A DNA stretch of 64,000 bases from Pseudoalteromonas sp. T1lg75. GTDB lineage: Bacteria; Pseudomonadota; Gammaproteobacteria; Enterobacterales; Alteromonadaceae. The translations under genes and the position numbers were made by a program. The notes under the pieces are model-generated. The model was not told where the DNA came from, did not search any database, and saw nothing but the letters and a program-made list of their open reading frames with translations. Below are positions 45,349 through 55,682 of the stretch, in pieces (position 1 is the first letter of the stretch; each line of letters begins with the position of its first letter). The stretch lies in NCBI RefSeq assembly GCF_002964705.1, contig NZ_PQCD01000015.1:1-64000 (forward strand). The letters are read 5' to 3'.

Positions 45349-46782
45349 ATGGAAAAAGAGCAGCGGATCAAGGTAAAAAACATACCCAGTGACGTGAAAA
45401 TCGAAAAGCCCAGTGAGGCCGAATACGATAGATTTAATCCCCGCAACCGCATTTATGTCCGAGCCGTCACCGGATTACACCAGTTGCTAAGGCAGCGTAT
45501 CGGCCTGGTCGGCATGCTTGCCTTTATGTTGTTGCCATGGATTAACTACAACGGCCAGCAAGCGGTGCTCTTCGATATTGGCAATCAGCAGTTCAGTATC
45601 TTTGCTCTGACCTTCTGGCCGCAAGACTTAACCATCTTAGCCTTTATCTTTATGATCGCCGCCTTTGCGCTGTTTTTGGTCACCACCTTTTATGGCCGTG
45701 TCTGGTGTGGTTATACCTGTCCGCAAACGGTGTGGACCTTCATCTTTATCTGGTTTGAAGAAAAATTCGAAGGCACCGCCAACCAGCGTAAAAAACTGGA
45801 TCAGCGTTCTATGGACTTTGATAAGTTCTGGCGCAAAATGGCCAAGCATGGCAGCTGGCTGCTATTCTCCTTGTATACGGCCATCACCTTTGTCGGATAT
45901 TTCACGCCTATGCGTGAACTGGTGCCGGACTTTGTGACCCTGTCGGTGGGCGGCTACGCGCTGTTGAGTATTGTCGTGTTTGCCCTTTGTACCTATGGTA
46001 ATGCGGGCTGGATGCGGGAAATTATGTGTTTGCATATCTGCCCCTATTCGCGTTTCCAGTCGGCTATGTTCGACAAAGACACCTTTACCGTAAGCTATGA
46101 CGCTAAGCGTGGTGAAAACCGCGGTCCTCGTGGGCGTAAACAAGACCCCAAAGAGCTGGGTCTGGGTGATTGTATCGATTGTAACCTGTGTGTGCAGGTA
46201 TGTCCGACCGGCATCGATATTCGTAATGGTCTGCAATATGAATGTATCAACTGCGGTGCCTGTATCGATGCCTGTGACGGGGTTATGGACAAAATGAACT
46301 ACCCTCGCGGGCTTATCTCCTATACCACGGAGCGCAACCTTGAGGCTTCTGCCGAGAAAACCAAGCCGGTGCGCGGCAAGTTGGTGGGTTACTCGATTAT
46401 TCTCTTTATTCTTATTGGTGCGTTGGCCGCCAATATCGCTATGCGGGTACCCATGGATCTGGATATTATTCGCGACCGCAATCAGCTGTTCCGCGTTAAT
46501 GTCGATGGTCTGGTGGAAAATACCTACACCCTTAAGGTGTTAAACAAGGCCCAGGTGGAGCAGCAGTTCCGGGTTGAGGTTGAAGGGTTGGAGCATTATC
46601 AGGTAATAGGTCAGCTGGAGTTTACCGTCGCACCGGGACGCTCTCATGATGTGCCTCTATCCGTGGTTATTGATCCCTATGACCTGAAAAAGCCGATGAC
46701 GGAGTTTAATTTTGTGCTTTATCCGGTGGCTGACCCCGAGACGCAAATTAAACAAAGCAGCAACTTCTTTAAAGGTCGTTAA
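45349..46782 (+). CDS. ccoG: Cytochrome c oxidase accessory protein CcoG (FixG/RdxA)
   Basis: A 477-residue membrane ferredoxin-like protein involved in copper handling for cbb3 oxidase assembly. It has five membrane helices. Cys-rich motifs are CGYTCPQTVW near 121-130 and two 4Fe-4S motifs (CIDCNLCVQVCPTGID and CINCGACIDACD) near 263-305. A C-terminal Ig-like domain (about 375-470) is present. No cbb3 genes (ccoNOPQ) are in the window. The srkA start follows its stop by one base. Confidence 0.95.
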   Translation: MEKEQRIKVKNIPSDVKIEKPSEAEYDRFNPRNRIYVRAVTGLHQLLRQRIGLVGMLAFMLLPWINYNGQQAVLFDIGNQQFSIFALTFWPQDLTILAFIFMIAAFALFLVTTFYGRVWCGYTCPQTVWTFIFIWFEEKFEGTANQRKKLDQRSMDFDKFWRKMAKHGSWLLFSLYTAITFVGYFTPMRELVPDFVTLSVGGYALLSIVVFALCTYGNAGWMREIMCLHICPYSRFQSAMFDKDTFTVSYDAKRGENRGPRGRKQDPKELGLGDCIDCNLCVQVCPTGIDIRNGLQYECINCGACIDACDGVMDKMNYPRGLISYTTERNLEASAEKTKPVRGKLVGYSIILFILIGALAANIAMRVPMDLDIIRDRNQLFRVNVDGLVENTYTLKVLNKAQVEQQFRVEVEGLEHYQVIGQLEFTVAPGRSHDVPLSVVIDPYDLKKPMTEFNFVLYPVADPETQIKQSSNFFKGR

Positions 46783-46783
46783 G

Positions 46784-47761
46784 GTGAGTGAATTTAGTTT
46801 TGCCTCTTTAACCCCGGATACCATTTTGGATGCCTTCGATGAGGTGGGCATCTACGCCGAGTCGGGCCTGTTGGCGCTCAATAGCTACGAAAATCGCGTC
46901 TATCAGTTTATGGCCGAGGACAAGCGTCGCTACGTCGCAAAGTTCTACCGTCCCGAGCGTTGGAGCAACGAGCAAATCCTGGAAGAGCACAGCTTCAGTG
47001 CCGAGCTTCAAGAGGCCGAGGTACCCGTGGTGGCGCCGCTGAGCATAGAAGGTCAGACACTGTTTGAACATCAGGGTTATCGCTTTACACTATTTCCCAG
47101 CGTCGGGGGGCGCCAGTTTGAGATGGATAACCTCGACCAACTTGAACAGCTTGGGCGTTTAATCGGCCGTATGCACAAGGTCGCAGCAGCAAAACCCTTT
47201 GCTTCGCGGCCGGTACTTGGGTGTGACGAATACCTTCATCAAGCCAAGGTTCATTTGCAGCACAGTAATTTGGTAAGTGAGGCAATGTCTTTACCTTTTT
47301 ACACCGTGCTCGAACAGGTTATCGACAAAGCTAGCCGCTTATACCAGAGTGTTGATACTATACGCTTGCATGGCGACTGCCATGCTGGCAACATTCTCAG
47401 GTCTGCTGATGATATGCTGACCTTTGTTGACCTGGATGATAGCCGTCAGGGTCCGGCAATACAGGATCTATGGATGATGCTCAGTGGTGATAGGCACAGT
47501 CAGCTGATTCAGCTTGATACCCTGGTCAATGCCTATGAGGAATTCGCTCATTTTGAGCACGGCCAGTTGCGCTTGATAGAGCCGATGCGCGCCATGCGTA
47601 TGGTGCATTATATGGGCTGGATTGCCAAACGTTGGCAGGACCCGGCATTTGAACGGAACTTTTCTTGGTTTGCACAAGACAAATACTGGGAGCAGCAAAC
47701 TCTGGCATTAAAAGAGCAACTGGCGGCGTTGGACGAGCCTGCGCTTAAATTGATGCCATAA
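46784..47761 (+). CDS. srkA: Stress response kinase A (YihE/SrkA)
   Basis: A 325-residue kinase of the aminoglycoside phosphotransferase-like fold that counters MazF-linked and envelope stress. I chose GTG 46784 (MSEFSFASLTPD), one base after the ccoG stop and preceded by AAAGG; no ATG gives the family N-terminus. The catalytic loop is LHGDCHAGNIL and the metal-binding Asp lies in FVDLDDS. It lies upstream of dsbA, its conserved partner in gammaproteobacteria. Confidence 0.93.
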   Translation: MSEFSFASLTPDTILDAFDEVGIYAESGLLALNSYENRVYQFMAEDKRRYVAKFYRPERWSNEQILEEHSFSAELQEAEVPVVAPLSIEGQTLFEHQGYRFTLFPSVGGRQFEMDNLDQLEQLGRLIGRMHKVAAAKPFASRPVLGCDEYLHQAKVHLQHSNLVSEAMSLPFYTVLEQVIDKASRLYQSVDTIRLHGDCHAGNILRSADDMLTFVDLDDSRQGPAIQDLWMMLSGDRHSQLIQLDTLVNAYEEFAHFEHGQLRLIEPMRAMRMVHYMGWIAKRWQDPAFERNFSWFAQDKYWEQQTLALKEQLAALDEPALKLMP

Positions 47762-47795
47762 GCGCGCAGCCAAATTGAATTTAAAAGAGACGATT

Positions 47796-48416
47796 ATGAT
47801 AAAAACACTAACACGTTCGTTATTACTACTTTGTTTACCCGTAGCCGCCTGGGCTGCGGACTTTAAAGCCGGTGAGCATTACCAAGTGCTCGACACCAAG
47901 GCTTCAGAAAATGACAAGGTAACCGAATTCTTTTCTTTTTACTGCCCTCATTGCTATCGCCTTGAGCCGGCGGTCGATGCGCTAAAGGGCGCCTTGCCAA
48001 AAGACGTACCTTTGATTAAAAGCCATGTAAACTTTTTACGGTTAGACAAAGCGGCGCAAAATCGCCTGACTACGGCTTACCTGATTGCCGAACAAGAAGG
48101 TAAGGGCGAGCAGGTTGCCGCCGCTATTTTCAAAAGTATTCACCTTCAACGTGAGCCCCTGCAATCTCAACAAGCGGTAGAAAAATTACTGGCAGAGCAG
48201 GGAATTAGCGCCGAGCGTTATGCCATGCTTTCGACCAGCATGCCGGTATTAGCCGGTGAGAAAGCGGCGCTGGAAGCACAAGAAGCCTATACCAAGGCTG
48301 GTGCCCTAACGGGCGTGCCTACCATTATTGTTAACGACAAATACAAGGTGCACGTACACACTGTGAAGTCGCAACAAGAGCTTAATGAGCTCGTTAACCA
48401 CCTTTTAGAAAAATAA
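47796..48416 (+). CDS. dsbA: Thiol:disulfide interchange protein DsbA (first copy)
   Basis: A 206-residue periplasmic oxidase that introduces disulfides into exported proteins. It has a signal peptide (1-20, cleaved after AWA) and active site C50-P-H-C53, as in classical DsbA. The cis-Pro loop is LTGVPTIIV. AAGAGA precedes ATG 47796; the upstream ATG 47775 is less likely. It follows srkA in the usual order. Confidence 0.96.
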   Translation: MIKTLTRSLLLLCLPVAAWAADFKAGEHYQVLDTKASENDKVTEFFSFYCPHCYRLEPAVDALKGALPKDVPLIKSHVNFLRLDKAAQNRLTTAYLIAEQEGKGEQVAAAIFKSIHLQREPLQSQQAVEKLLAEQGISAERYAMLSTSMPVLAGEKAALEAQEAYTKAGALTGVPTIIVNDKYKVHVHTVKSQQELNELVNHLLEK

Positions 48417-48432
48417 TTTGGAGAATAAAGGT

Positions 48433-49065
48433 ATGAAGAAGTTTATCGCCCTAGCCCTAATGGTGCTGGCATTACCTTTGACAGCATTGGCAGCTCAGTT
48501 CGAAGAGGGTACTCATTATGAAGTGGTCTCCGAGCGTGCCAGCCGTAAACCGGAAGTAAAAGAGTTCTTTTCTTTCTATTGCCCGGCTTGTAACGCCTAC
48601 GAGGGCTTGCTTAAAGATGTTAAGCCTAAAATTAACGAAGGCGTGAGCTTTAAGCGCAGCCATGTAAACTTTATGGGTGGCCGCACCCCGGAAAACCAGG
48701 ATATGCTTTCACAAGCGCTGGCAACGGCCAGTGTTTTACCAGAAAAAGAATTATTGGTTGCCGCCATCTTTAACCATATTCACAACAAGCGCTCCAAGTT
48801 TAATGAAGTGGCCGATGTGAAAGACGTATTTGTGGCCAATGGCGTTGATGCCGAAAAGTTCGACAAGTTATTTGAAGGCTTTGCGGTACGCACTAAAGCC
48901 TCAAAGATGCAGCGCGATCAAGAATACTATAAAGAAAAGGGTGCCCTTAAAGGCGTGCCTACCTTTATCGTAAACGGTAAATATCGTTTGATCTTAGGCC
49001 GTGATTCTGGCGTTACCGAGCCGGAAGATATTGCCGAGCTGATCAACTTTTTAGCCAAGAAGTAA
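48433..49065 (+). CDS. DsbA-like thioredoxin-fold protein (second copy)
   Basis: A 210-residue paralogue of the gene just upstream (17-base gap). It has a signal peptide (1-20, ALA) and active site C50-P-A-C53. That dipeptide differs from the PH of DsbA and should alter the redox potential. The cis-Pro loop is LKGVPTFIV. ATG 48433 follows GGAGAATAAAGG. It is probably a tandem duplication with divergent specificity. Confidence 0.9.
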   Translation: MKKFIALALMVLALPLTALAAQFEEGTHYEVVSERASRKPEVKEFFSFYCPACNAYEGLLKDVKPKINEGVSFKRSHVNFMGGRTPENQDMLSQALATASVLPEKELLVAAIFNHIHNKRSKFNEVADVKDVFVANGVDAEKFDKLFEGFAVRTKASKMQRDQEYYKEKGALKGVPTFIVNGKYRLILGRDSGVTEPEDIAELINFLAKK

Positions 49066-49080
49066 GTACAGCCCATGATA

Positions 49081-49109
49081 AAAAAACCGCATCTTGATGC
49101 GGTTTTTTT
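49081..49109. terminator. Bidirectional terminator
   Basis: AAAAAACCGCATC pairs with GATGCGGTTTTTTT around a TT loop. It lies between the dsbA pair and convergent trmA. Confidence 0.9.
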
Positions 49110-49115
49110 ATGTCT

Positions 49116-50213
49116 TTATTTACGTGTTAGGTAGACCCCGGATTCCACATGATGGGTGTAGGGGAATTGATCAAAAATAGCAAAACGGGCGATTTCATGG
49201 GTTTGCGTCAGTATCTCCAGATCGCGTTCCAGGGTCTCCGGGTTACAGGAAATATAGATGATATTGTCGTACTCGCTGGTAAGCTTACAGGTCAGCTCAT
49301 CCATGCCGGCCCGCGGTGGATCGACCAATATGGTTTGGCAGTCATAGCTATGCAGGTCGATATTGCCCAAGCGGGTAAAGGTGCGTTCCTTACGCATTGC
49401 CTGGGTAAACTCTTCGCTACTCATACGGATAATATCCAGGTTCTCGACCTTGTTGGCGGCAATATTATATTGCGCCGAGTGTACCGATGACTTGGAAATT
49501 TCCGTGGCCAGTACGCGATTAAACGAACCAGCCAGGGCGATTGAGAAGTTACCATTTCCACAGTAGAGCTCAAGGAGGTCATTGCTCAAGGGGGCGCAGA
49601 TATCCTGAGCCCAGGCCAACATACGTTCATTAACCTTGGCATTGGGTTGGGTAAAGCTGTTTTCTACCTGCTGATAGGTATAGCTGTGACCATTAACCTC
49701 AAGTTCTTCAATCACGTAATCAGTGGCCAGTACCTGCTTTTGTTTGCGGGCGCGACCAATAAGCTCGACATTAAAGCGTCGCTGCAGTCGGGTTTGCAAC
49801 TCCTGTGCTGCGGCTAGCCACTGCTCATCTAACGGCTTGTGGTAGAGCAGGCTGATCAGAGCGTTACCGCTAAGGGTAGTTAGATAATCGATTTGAAACA
49901 GCTTACGGCGCATCACCTCGTTATCTTTGAGCTCGGCGATCATAGCGCTCATTAGCTCATTGATCAGCTCGGCACCCGGGTCGAAGCGCTCAACGCGCAC
50001 TTTTTCTTTGCTCTGTTGATCGAACATAATGTGGTAAAGGTCATCGCCATCGTGCCAGACGCGGAATTCCGCACGTTGCCGGTAATGTTTCGGGACCGAG
50101 GCAAATACTTCTAACTTATTGACACCAAAGCGAGAAAATTGGGCAAGAATGCGCTCTTCTTTTTCTGCTAATTGCTGATCGTACCCTGACTCGTCGATTT
50201 CTATTACTGGCAT
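49116..50213 (-). CDS. trmA: tRNA (uracil-5-)-methyltransferase TrmA
   Basis: A 365-residue enzyme that methylates U54 of tRNA. ATG 50213 (MPVIEIDESGYDQQ) gives the family length and follows AGAGG; the frame is open 44 residues further upstream but that part has no homology pattern. The SAM domain has LELYCGNGNFS. The catalytic Cys is in ISCNPETLERD and LVDPPRAG is also conserved. Confidence 0.96.
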   Translation of the reverse strand: MPVIEIDESGYDQQLAEKEERILAQFSRFGVNKLEVFASVPKHYRQRAEFRVWHDGDDLYHIMFDQQSKEKVRVERFDPGAELINELMSAMIAELKDNEVMRRKLFQIDYLTTLSGNALISLLYHKPLDEQWLAAAQELQTRLQRRFNVELIGRARKQKQVLATDYVIEELEVNGHSYTYQQVENSFTQPNAKVNERMLAWAQDICAPLSNDLLELYCGNGNFSIALAGSFNRVLATEISKSSVHSAQYNIAANKVENLDIIRMSSEEFTQAMRKERTFTRLGNIDLHSYDCQTILVDPPRAGMDELTCKLTSEYDNIIYISCNPETLERDLEILTQTHEIARFAIFDQFPYTHHVESGVYLTRK

Positions 50214-50893
50214 GAAAACCTCTACTAATGTATGTGCGCCGCTATTGTAGGTAGCTGCGCCCAATTGTCCAGTAACAAGTGCCATATTCTTGTGCGTTTT
50301 TTCTACAGTTTTGTTTTCGAACCCAAGGGCTGAAGGGTTTAGCAAGGGCCTTATCCTACCTGAACACCTTGCGTGTAAACTAATGTGTCGAAATGCATTT
50401 AATGAATAAACCTGGCAAACGGGTCTAATCGCTATTAGCCGTTATTACCTCCGTTAGGTGCATGTTTTCAAATTTGGTACTGAGGTTTAACGGCTGCGGT
50501 TAAATAAACCCCAGTTCTTGGACAGGGCCGGTGATAAGTGGCTTTGCTCATAAATTGCACTTTGCAAAGTGCCGGGATTTTTACTACTTTTATACTAAAA
50601 TCATCTTATATTCAGGAACATAATGCTTTAATATAACCTACCTGATTAAGTTAAGAAGCGAAGTTACTTAATTAGTCTACAATGTAGATGTGTTGGAACC
50701 TGTTAGCTCGGATCTAGACCTGGTGTGTATAGCACCTGCGATAAAAGCAAGAAATGTCGGCTGATAGATTAATGAATCATCGGAATATAACTAAGTAAGA
50801 GGCACAAGATGGACCCCTTACTTGGCGCATTAAGCATGTAAATGACCTTGCCTTAATGTGCATAATCGATAATCGTAAAATGGGATGGAAACA
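50214..50893. other. Long intergenic/leader region before the OmpA-like gene
   Basis: About 680 bases with no supported gene. It contains a 16-base perfect palindrome GCACTTTGCAAAGTGC (50557-50572), a TATACT at 50591-50596, and TCTACA-A-TGTAGA (50676-50688). It could hold a promoter and a long, structured 5' leader. No riboswitch family was recognised. Confidence 0.5.
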
Positions 50894-51949
50894 ATGAAAA
50901 TCAAATCACTTTCTGCAGCTATCGTATTAGCAATGGCATCACAAGCGGCCGTTGCTGAAGAACATAAAAACCCTCACGAAGGTATCCACATTGGTGTGTT
51001 TGCCGATTACTTCTGGGCTGACTGGGATAACATTCAGGGCGCAACCCCTGCCAATGTAGCTCTTGGTGAGTCTTTCGGTTCAGGTATCGAAGTAGGCTAC
51101 CGCTTCAACGAGTACTGGACTGCACGTCTAGAATTTGCAGCCCTGGAACTTGATAAAGAAAACACAAATAACCATAAAACCGGTGAGCGTTACGGTGCCG
51201 ATGTACTGTACCACTTCAACGACACTTTCTATGGTGTACTAGGTGCGAAGAAGTTTGACGTATATGACGACTTTAACGCGGCGAACCTAGGTTTCGGTTT
51301 CCGTAACCACTTTCTTTACAACTGGGCATTCTTCGGTGAAGCCAATTACTACGAAGGCTTAAACCAGAACCACTCAGATTTCGGTCTAAAACTGGGCGTT
51401 AGCTACCACTTCGGTGACAAGCCCGAGCCTAAAAAGGTAGAGCCAGCACCGGTAGTTGTTGCTCCTAAGCCAGAGCCAAAAGACACGGACAAAGACGGCG
51501 TACTTGATGCCAACGATAAGTGTGCAAACACACCTATGGAAGATGCAGTAGATGCGTCTGGTTGTACTCGTTACATGGAAAAGGGTGACAAGGTTAGCTT
51601 GTTAGTGCGTTTCCCGCACGACAACTCTGACGTAAACCAGCGTTACTTGGATGATATCCAGAAAGTAGCTGATTTCATGAATAAGTACCCGCAAACTAAC
51701 GTACTACTTGAAGGCCATGCTTCAGCGGTAGGCGATGCCGGTTACAACAAAAAGCTTTCTAAGAAGCGTGCTGACGGCGTTGCTAAGCAACTAATCAATG
51801 ATGGTATCTCGGCTTCTCGTGTTGAGACCGTTGGTATGGGTGAAGAGCGTTTGCTTAACCCTGCAAACACCAAAGAAGCTCACGCTGAAAACCGTCGCGT
51901 TGAAGCGCACATCTCAGTTACTGAGCGTGTAAGCATCAAACGTAACTAA
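50894..51949 (+). CDS. OmpA-like outer-membrane porin
   Basis: A 351-residue protein with a signal peptide (about 1-21, ending AVAEE). The 8-strand beta barrel spans about 28-175. A Pro/Lys linker and a thrombospondin type 3-like calcium repeat (DTDKDGVLDANDKC) are followed by a peptidoglycan-binding OmpA domain (about 235-345, LLEGHASAVGDAGYNKKLS, GEERLLNP and ENRRVEA). ATG 50894 (MKIKSLSAA) is preferred; ATG 50885 is three codons earlier. Codon use is strongly biased, so it is probably abundant. A terminator follows. Confidence 0.93.
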   Translation: MKIKSLSAAIVLAMASQAAVAEEHKNPHEGIHIGVFADYFWADWDNIQGATPANVALGESFGSGIEVGYRFNEYWTARLEFAALELDKENTNNHKTGERYGADVLYHFNDTFYGVLGAKKFDVYDDFNAANLGFGFRNHFLYNWAFFGEANYYEGLNQNHSDFGLKLGVSYHFGDKPEPKKVEPAPVVVAPKPEPKDTDKDGVLDANDKCANTPMEDAVDASGCTRYMEKGDKVSLLVRFPHDNSDVNQRYLDDIQKVADFMNKYPQTNVLLEGHASAVGDAGYNKKLSKKRADGVAKQLINDGISASRVETVGMGEERLLNPANTKEAHAENRRVEAHISVTERVSIKRN

Positions 51950-51976
51950 TAGTAGGTTATTACCAACCTATAATGA

Positions 51977-52002
51977 AAAGCCCGGCGGATGCCGGGCTTT
52001 TT
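51977..52002 (+). terminator. Rho-independent terminator
   Basis: AAAGCCCGGC pairs with GCCGGGCTTT around GGAT, followed by a T run. Confidence 0.92.
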
Positions 52003-52209
52003 GCAAATAATTATTACTCAACATTCACAGGTATATAGTTTTCCTGCCTCTTACATTCACACCATTTATAGCGACTATTTTGCTACTAGGCGGCGACGCC
52101 AATTTTCTTCTATCTTTAAAGCCTTTATAATTGCTATCGTGTCAAAATTCTATAAGTAGTATGGACGCGTCGAAGTCTGCTACTTTCACGTCACCAAGAG
52201 GGCATAATT

Positions 52210-54807
52210 GTGCTTCAAGAATATCGTAAACATGTTGAAGAGCGTGCAGCCCAAGGTATTGTGCCTGCACCATTAGATGCTCAGCAAACTGCTGACCTGA
52301 TCGAATTAATCAAAAATCCACCTGCCGGTGAAGAAGAGTTTATCCTAGACCTTCTTGTTAACCGTGTACCGCCTGGCGTAGATGACGCCGCCTATGTAAA
52401 AGCGGGCTTCCTAGCCGCCGTTGCAAAAGGTGAAGCGCAGTCGCCACTAATTAATAAAGAAAAAGCGGCAGAGCTACTTGGCACCATGCTAGGTGGTTAC
52501 AACATCGAGCCTATGGTTGGTCTGTTAGACGACGCTGAGCTAGCGCCGATCGCCGTTAAAGGCCTATCACACACCCTGCTTATGTTTGATGCCTTCTACG
52601 ACGTAGAAGAAAAAGCCAAAGCGGGTAACGAATTTGCTAAGCAAGTCATCGAGTCTTGGGCAAACGCCGAGTGGTTCCTTGAGAAGCCGGCTGTGCCAGA
52701 GAAGATCTCTGTAACCGTGTTCAAGGTAACCGGTGAAACTAATACAGATGACCTTTCTCCTGCTCCAGATGCCTGGTCTCGTCCGGATATCCCACTGCAT
52801 GCACTGGCTATGCTTAAGAACGAGCGCGATGGTATCAACCCAGATAAAGCCGGTGAAATCGGTCCAATCGCCCAGCTTGAAGAGCTTAAAACCAAGGGTC
52901 TACCACTAGCGTACGTAGGTGACGTTGTAGGTACGGGTTCATCACGTAAGTCGGCGACTAACTCGGTACTTTGGTTCATGGGTGATGATATTCCTCACGT
53001 ACCAAACAAGCGCGTTGGCGGTGTATGTCTAGGCGGTAAGATCGCTCCTATCTTCTTTAACACCATGGAAGACTCAGGTGCACTACCTATCGAGTTGAAC
53101 GTTGATGACATGAATATGGGTGATCAAATCGATATCTACCCGTATGAAGGTGTGGTTAAGCGTCACGGTACCGACGAAGTTATCTCTACGTTCAAGATGA
53201 AGTCAGACGTGATCCTTGATGAAGTGCGCGCCGGTGGCCGTATTCCACTAATCATCGGTCGTGGTCTAACAGACAAAGCACGTGCATCTCTAGGTATGGA
53301 AGCCGAAGACATCTTCCGTAAGCCTGCTCTTGTTACCGATTCTGGTAAGGGCTTCACCCTGGCTCAGAAGATGGTTGGTAAAGCATGTAACATGCCTGGC
53401 GTTCGCCCTGGTCAATACTGTGAGCCTAAGATGACCACGGTTGGTTCGCAAGATACCACAGGTCCTATGACTCGTGACGAACTGAAAGACCTTGCTTGTC
53501 TTGGCTTCTCTGCTGACCTAACTATGCAGTCTTTCTGTCACACGTCTGCGTATCCTAAGCCTATCGACGTAAACACGCACCACACACTACCTGATTTCAT
53601 CATGAACCGTGGTGGTGTATCGCTACGTCCAGGTGACGGTGTAATCCACTCATGGCTAAACCGTATGCTTCTTCCTGATACCGTAGGTACAGGTGGTGAC
53701 TCGCATACTCGCTTCCCTCTAGGTATTTCATTCCCAGCGGGTTCTGGTGCGGTTGCATTCGCAGCGGCAACAGGTGTTATGCCACTGGATATGCCAGAGT
53801 CGGTACTAGTACGTTTCAAAGGCGAAATGCAGCCGGGCATCACACTACGTGACCTAGTACACGCAATTCCTTACTACGGTATCAAGCAAGGCCTGCTTAC
53901 CGTTGAGAAGAAGGGTAAGATCAACGAATTCTCTGGTCGCGTACTAGAGATCGAAGGTGTTGAGCACCTAACCGTTGAGCAAGCGTTCGAGCTGTCAGAT
54001 GCCTCTGCCGAGCGTTCAGCCGCAGGTTGTACCGTTAAGCTAAGCAAAGAGTCTATCTCTGAGTACCTAGAGTCAAACATCGTTATGCTTAAGTGGATGA
54101 TCGCTGAAGGCTACGGTGATGTACGTACTATCGAGCGTCGTATCAACGCGATGCAAGAGTGGTTGGCTAACCCTGAGCTTATGGAAGCCGACAAAGACGC
54201 AGAATACGCGCACGTAATTGAAATTGACCTGGCGGAAATCAAAGAGCCAATTCTTTGTGCTCCTAATGACCCGGATGACGCACGTCTTCTTTCAGACGTA
54301 ACTGGCGAGAAGATCGACGAAGTATTCATCGGTTCATGTATGACTAACATCGGCCACTTCCGTGCCGCTGGTAAGCTGCTAGACAACTTCGGTGGTCGTC
54401 TACCAACCCAACTTTGGGTTGCACCACCTACTAAGATGGATAAAGACCAACTTACCGACGAAGGTTACTACGGTATCTTCGGTCGTGTAGGCGCGCGTAT
54501 CGAAACTCCAGGATGTTCATTGTGTATGGGTAACCAAGCACGTGTTGCTGATAAGGCAACGGTTGTTTCTACCTCTACTCGTAACTTCCCTAACCGTCTA
54601 GGTACAGGTGCAAACGTATTCCTTGCGTCTGCCGAGCTTGCAGCGGTAGCCGCAATTCTAGGTAAGCTGCCTACACCTGCGGAATATCAAGAATACGCGG
54701 AGAAGATCAACGCAACAGCGGCTGATACGTACCGTTACTTGAACTTCCACAAGATGCCTCAATACACGAAGAAAGCGGATAACGTGATTATCCAGCAAGC
54801 CGTGTAA
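52210..54807 (+). CDS. acnB: Bifunctional aconitate hydratase 2 / 2-methylisocitrate dehydratase
   Basis: An 865-residue TCA-cycle enzyme using a 4Fe-4S cluster. The GTG start at 52210 follows AGAGGG. It has an N-terminal HEAT-like domain (about 1-160), a swivelling domain (about 165-375) and a catalytic core. Cluster ligands lie in IGSCMTNIG and [11 protein letters not shown] (Cys residues near 705 and 768-771). Heavy use of CTA, CGT and GGT codons suggests high expression. Monocistronic, with its own terminator. Confidence 0.98.
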   Translation: MLQEYRKHVEERAAQGIVPAPLDAQQTADLIELIKNPPAGEEEFILDLLVNRVPPGVDDAAYVKAGFLAAVAKGEAQSPLINKEKAAELLGTMLGGYNIEPMVGLLDDAELAPIAVKGLSHTLLMFDAFYDVEEKAKAGNEFAKQVIESWANAEWFLEKPAVPEKISVTVFKVTGETNTDDLSPAPDAWSRPDIPLHALAMLKNERDGINPDKAGEIGPIAQLEELKTKGLPLAYVGDVVGTGSSRKSATNSVLWFMGDDIPHVPNKRVGGVCLGGKIAPIFFNTMEDSGALPIELNVDDMNMGDQIDIYPYEGVVKRHGTDEVISTFKMKSDVILDEVRAGGRIPLIIGRGLTDKARASLGMEAEDIFRKPALVTDSGKGFTLAQKMVGKACNMPGVRPGQYCEPKMTTVGSQDTTGPMTRDELKDLACLGFSADLTMQSFCHTSAYPKPIDVNTHHTLPDFIMNRGGVSLRPGDGVIHSWLNRMLLPDTVGTGGDSHTRFPLGISFPAGSGAVAFAAATGVMPLDMPESVLVRFKGEMQPGITLRDLVHAIPYYGIKQGLLTVEKKGKINEFSGRVLEIEGVEHLTVEQAFELSDASAERSAAGCTVKLSKESISEYLESNIVMLKWMIAEGYGDVRTIERRINAMQEWLANPELMEADKDAEYAHVIEIDLAEIKEPILCAPNDPDDARLLSDVTGEKIDEVFIGSCMTNIGHFRAAGKLLDNFGGRLPTQLWVAPPTKMDKDQLTDEGYYGIFGRVGARIETPGCSLCMGNQARVADKATVVSTSTRNFPNRLGTGANVFLASAELAAVAAILGKLPTPAEYQEYAEKINATAADTYRYLNFHKMPQYTKKADNVIIQQAV

Positions 54808-54821
54808 TCAGCATTGGTGAT

Positions 54822-54851
54822 AAAAGCCCGCTTACCTGGCGGGCTTTTTTA
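54822..54851 (+). terminator. Rho-independent terminator of acnB
   Basis: AAAAGCCCGC pairs with GCGGGCTTTTTT around a 7-base loop. Confidence 0.9.
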
Positions 54852-55040
54852 TGTTTAAAATTCGTTAAAATAGAATATGGTTTTTCGTAATTTTTAATAT
54901 TGTTAATGTGTAATTCTTTAAACTTAAATTTAAAGGTTTTTTTATTCAAATTGATATCAAAATTGTCGCTAAATGAAATCAAACCTGCGACGGAAATAGC
55001 TTAAAATCCCCGCCAATTTTCTTATCAAGGCAGGATCTTT

Positions 55041-55673
55041 ATGACTTCGTTAAATAACCAGAACCTTCTGCAACTTCGTTTCATTGACCAGTCTCATATT
55101 GACGCGGTAAAGCCTTCTTTCGACCATCTTCCCGATAACCCCTATGCCGATGGTGCCTTCCGTAAGCGTCGTTATTCAGTGATCAAGGTGCAACAGGGTG
55201 AACTCACCCTTCAGCCTACTAAAGCCTTTGTACAAGATGATTCCATCAATACCTTCCAGGGCAATGTTGAGCGTACCTACGAAAACCTCGACGCAGACTT
55301 GCTCGCCAGCGAAGGCATGAAGCGCATTGTGGCCGAGTTTATTGCCATGACAGGTATCGACGCCGATCGTGATATCGAAATTCACCAGTTCCGTATGTTG
55401 GCCATCGACAGCGATACGCCGCCGGCTCCAGAAGGTATTCATCAGGATGGCTTTGACCATGTGTGTATATGCGGTGTGTCTCATGAAAACATCGCCGGTG
55501 GCGAGCTATTGGTGTATGAGCACAAAGAAGCCAAGCCGTGTTTCAAGATGGAAATCAAAGACGGCATGTTCGCACTTATCGACGATCGCCAGGTGTGGCA
55601 CAACGCCACCCCCATGAATAAGCTGGATGAGTCGAAGATCGGCTACCTTGATTGTTTTGTGCTGACTGCGTAA
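55041..55673 (+). CDS. 2OG-Fe dioxygenase family protein (BsmA / amino-acid hydroxylase-like)
   Basis: A 210-residue protein of the 2OG-Fe dioxygenase family that includes L-isoleucine hydroxylase and BsmA. The iron site is H134-x-D136 (HQDGFD) with distal H187 (QVWHNATP). The family opens with LRFIDQSHIDAVKPSF and has a YSVIKV strand. The next gene starts 9 bases later, so the two form an operon. The natural substrate is probably a free amino acid, but this is inferred from the family only. Confidence 0.85.
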   Translation: MTSLNNQNLLQLRFIDQSHIDAVKPSFDHLPDNPYADGAFRKRRYSVIKVQQGELTLQPTKAFVQDDSINTFQGNVERTYENLDADLLASEGMKRIVAEFIAMTGIDADRDIEIHQFRMLAIDSDTPPAPEGIHQDGFDHVCICGVSHENIAGGELLVYEHKEAKPCFKMEIKDGMFALIDDRQVWHNATPMNKLDESKIGYLDCFVLTA

Positions 55674-55682
55674 GGAATGATG

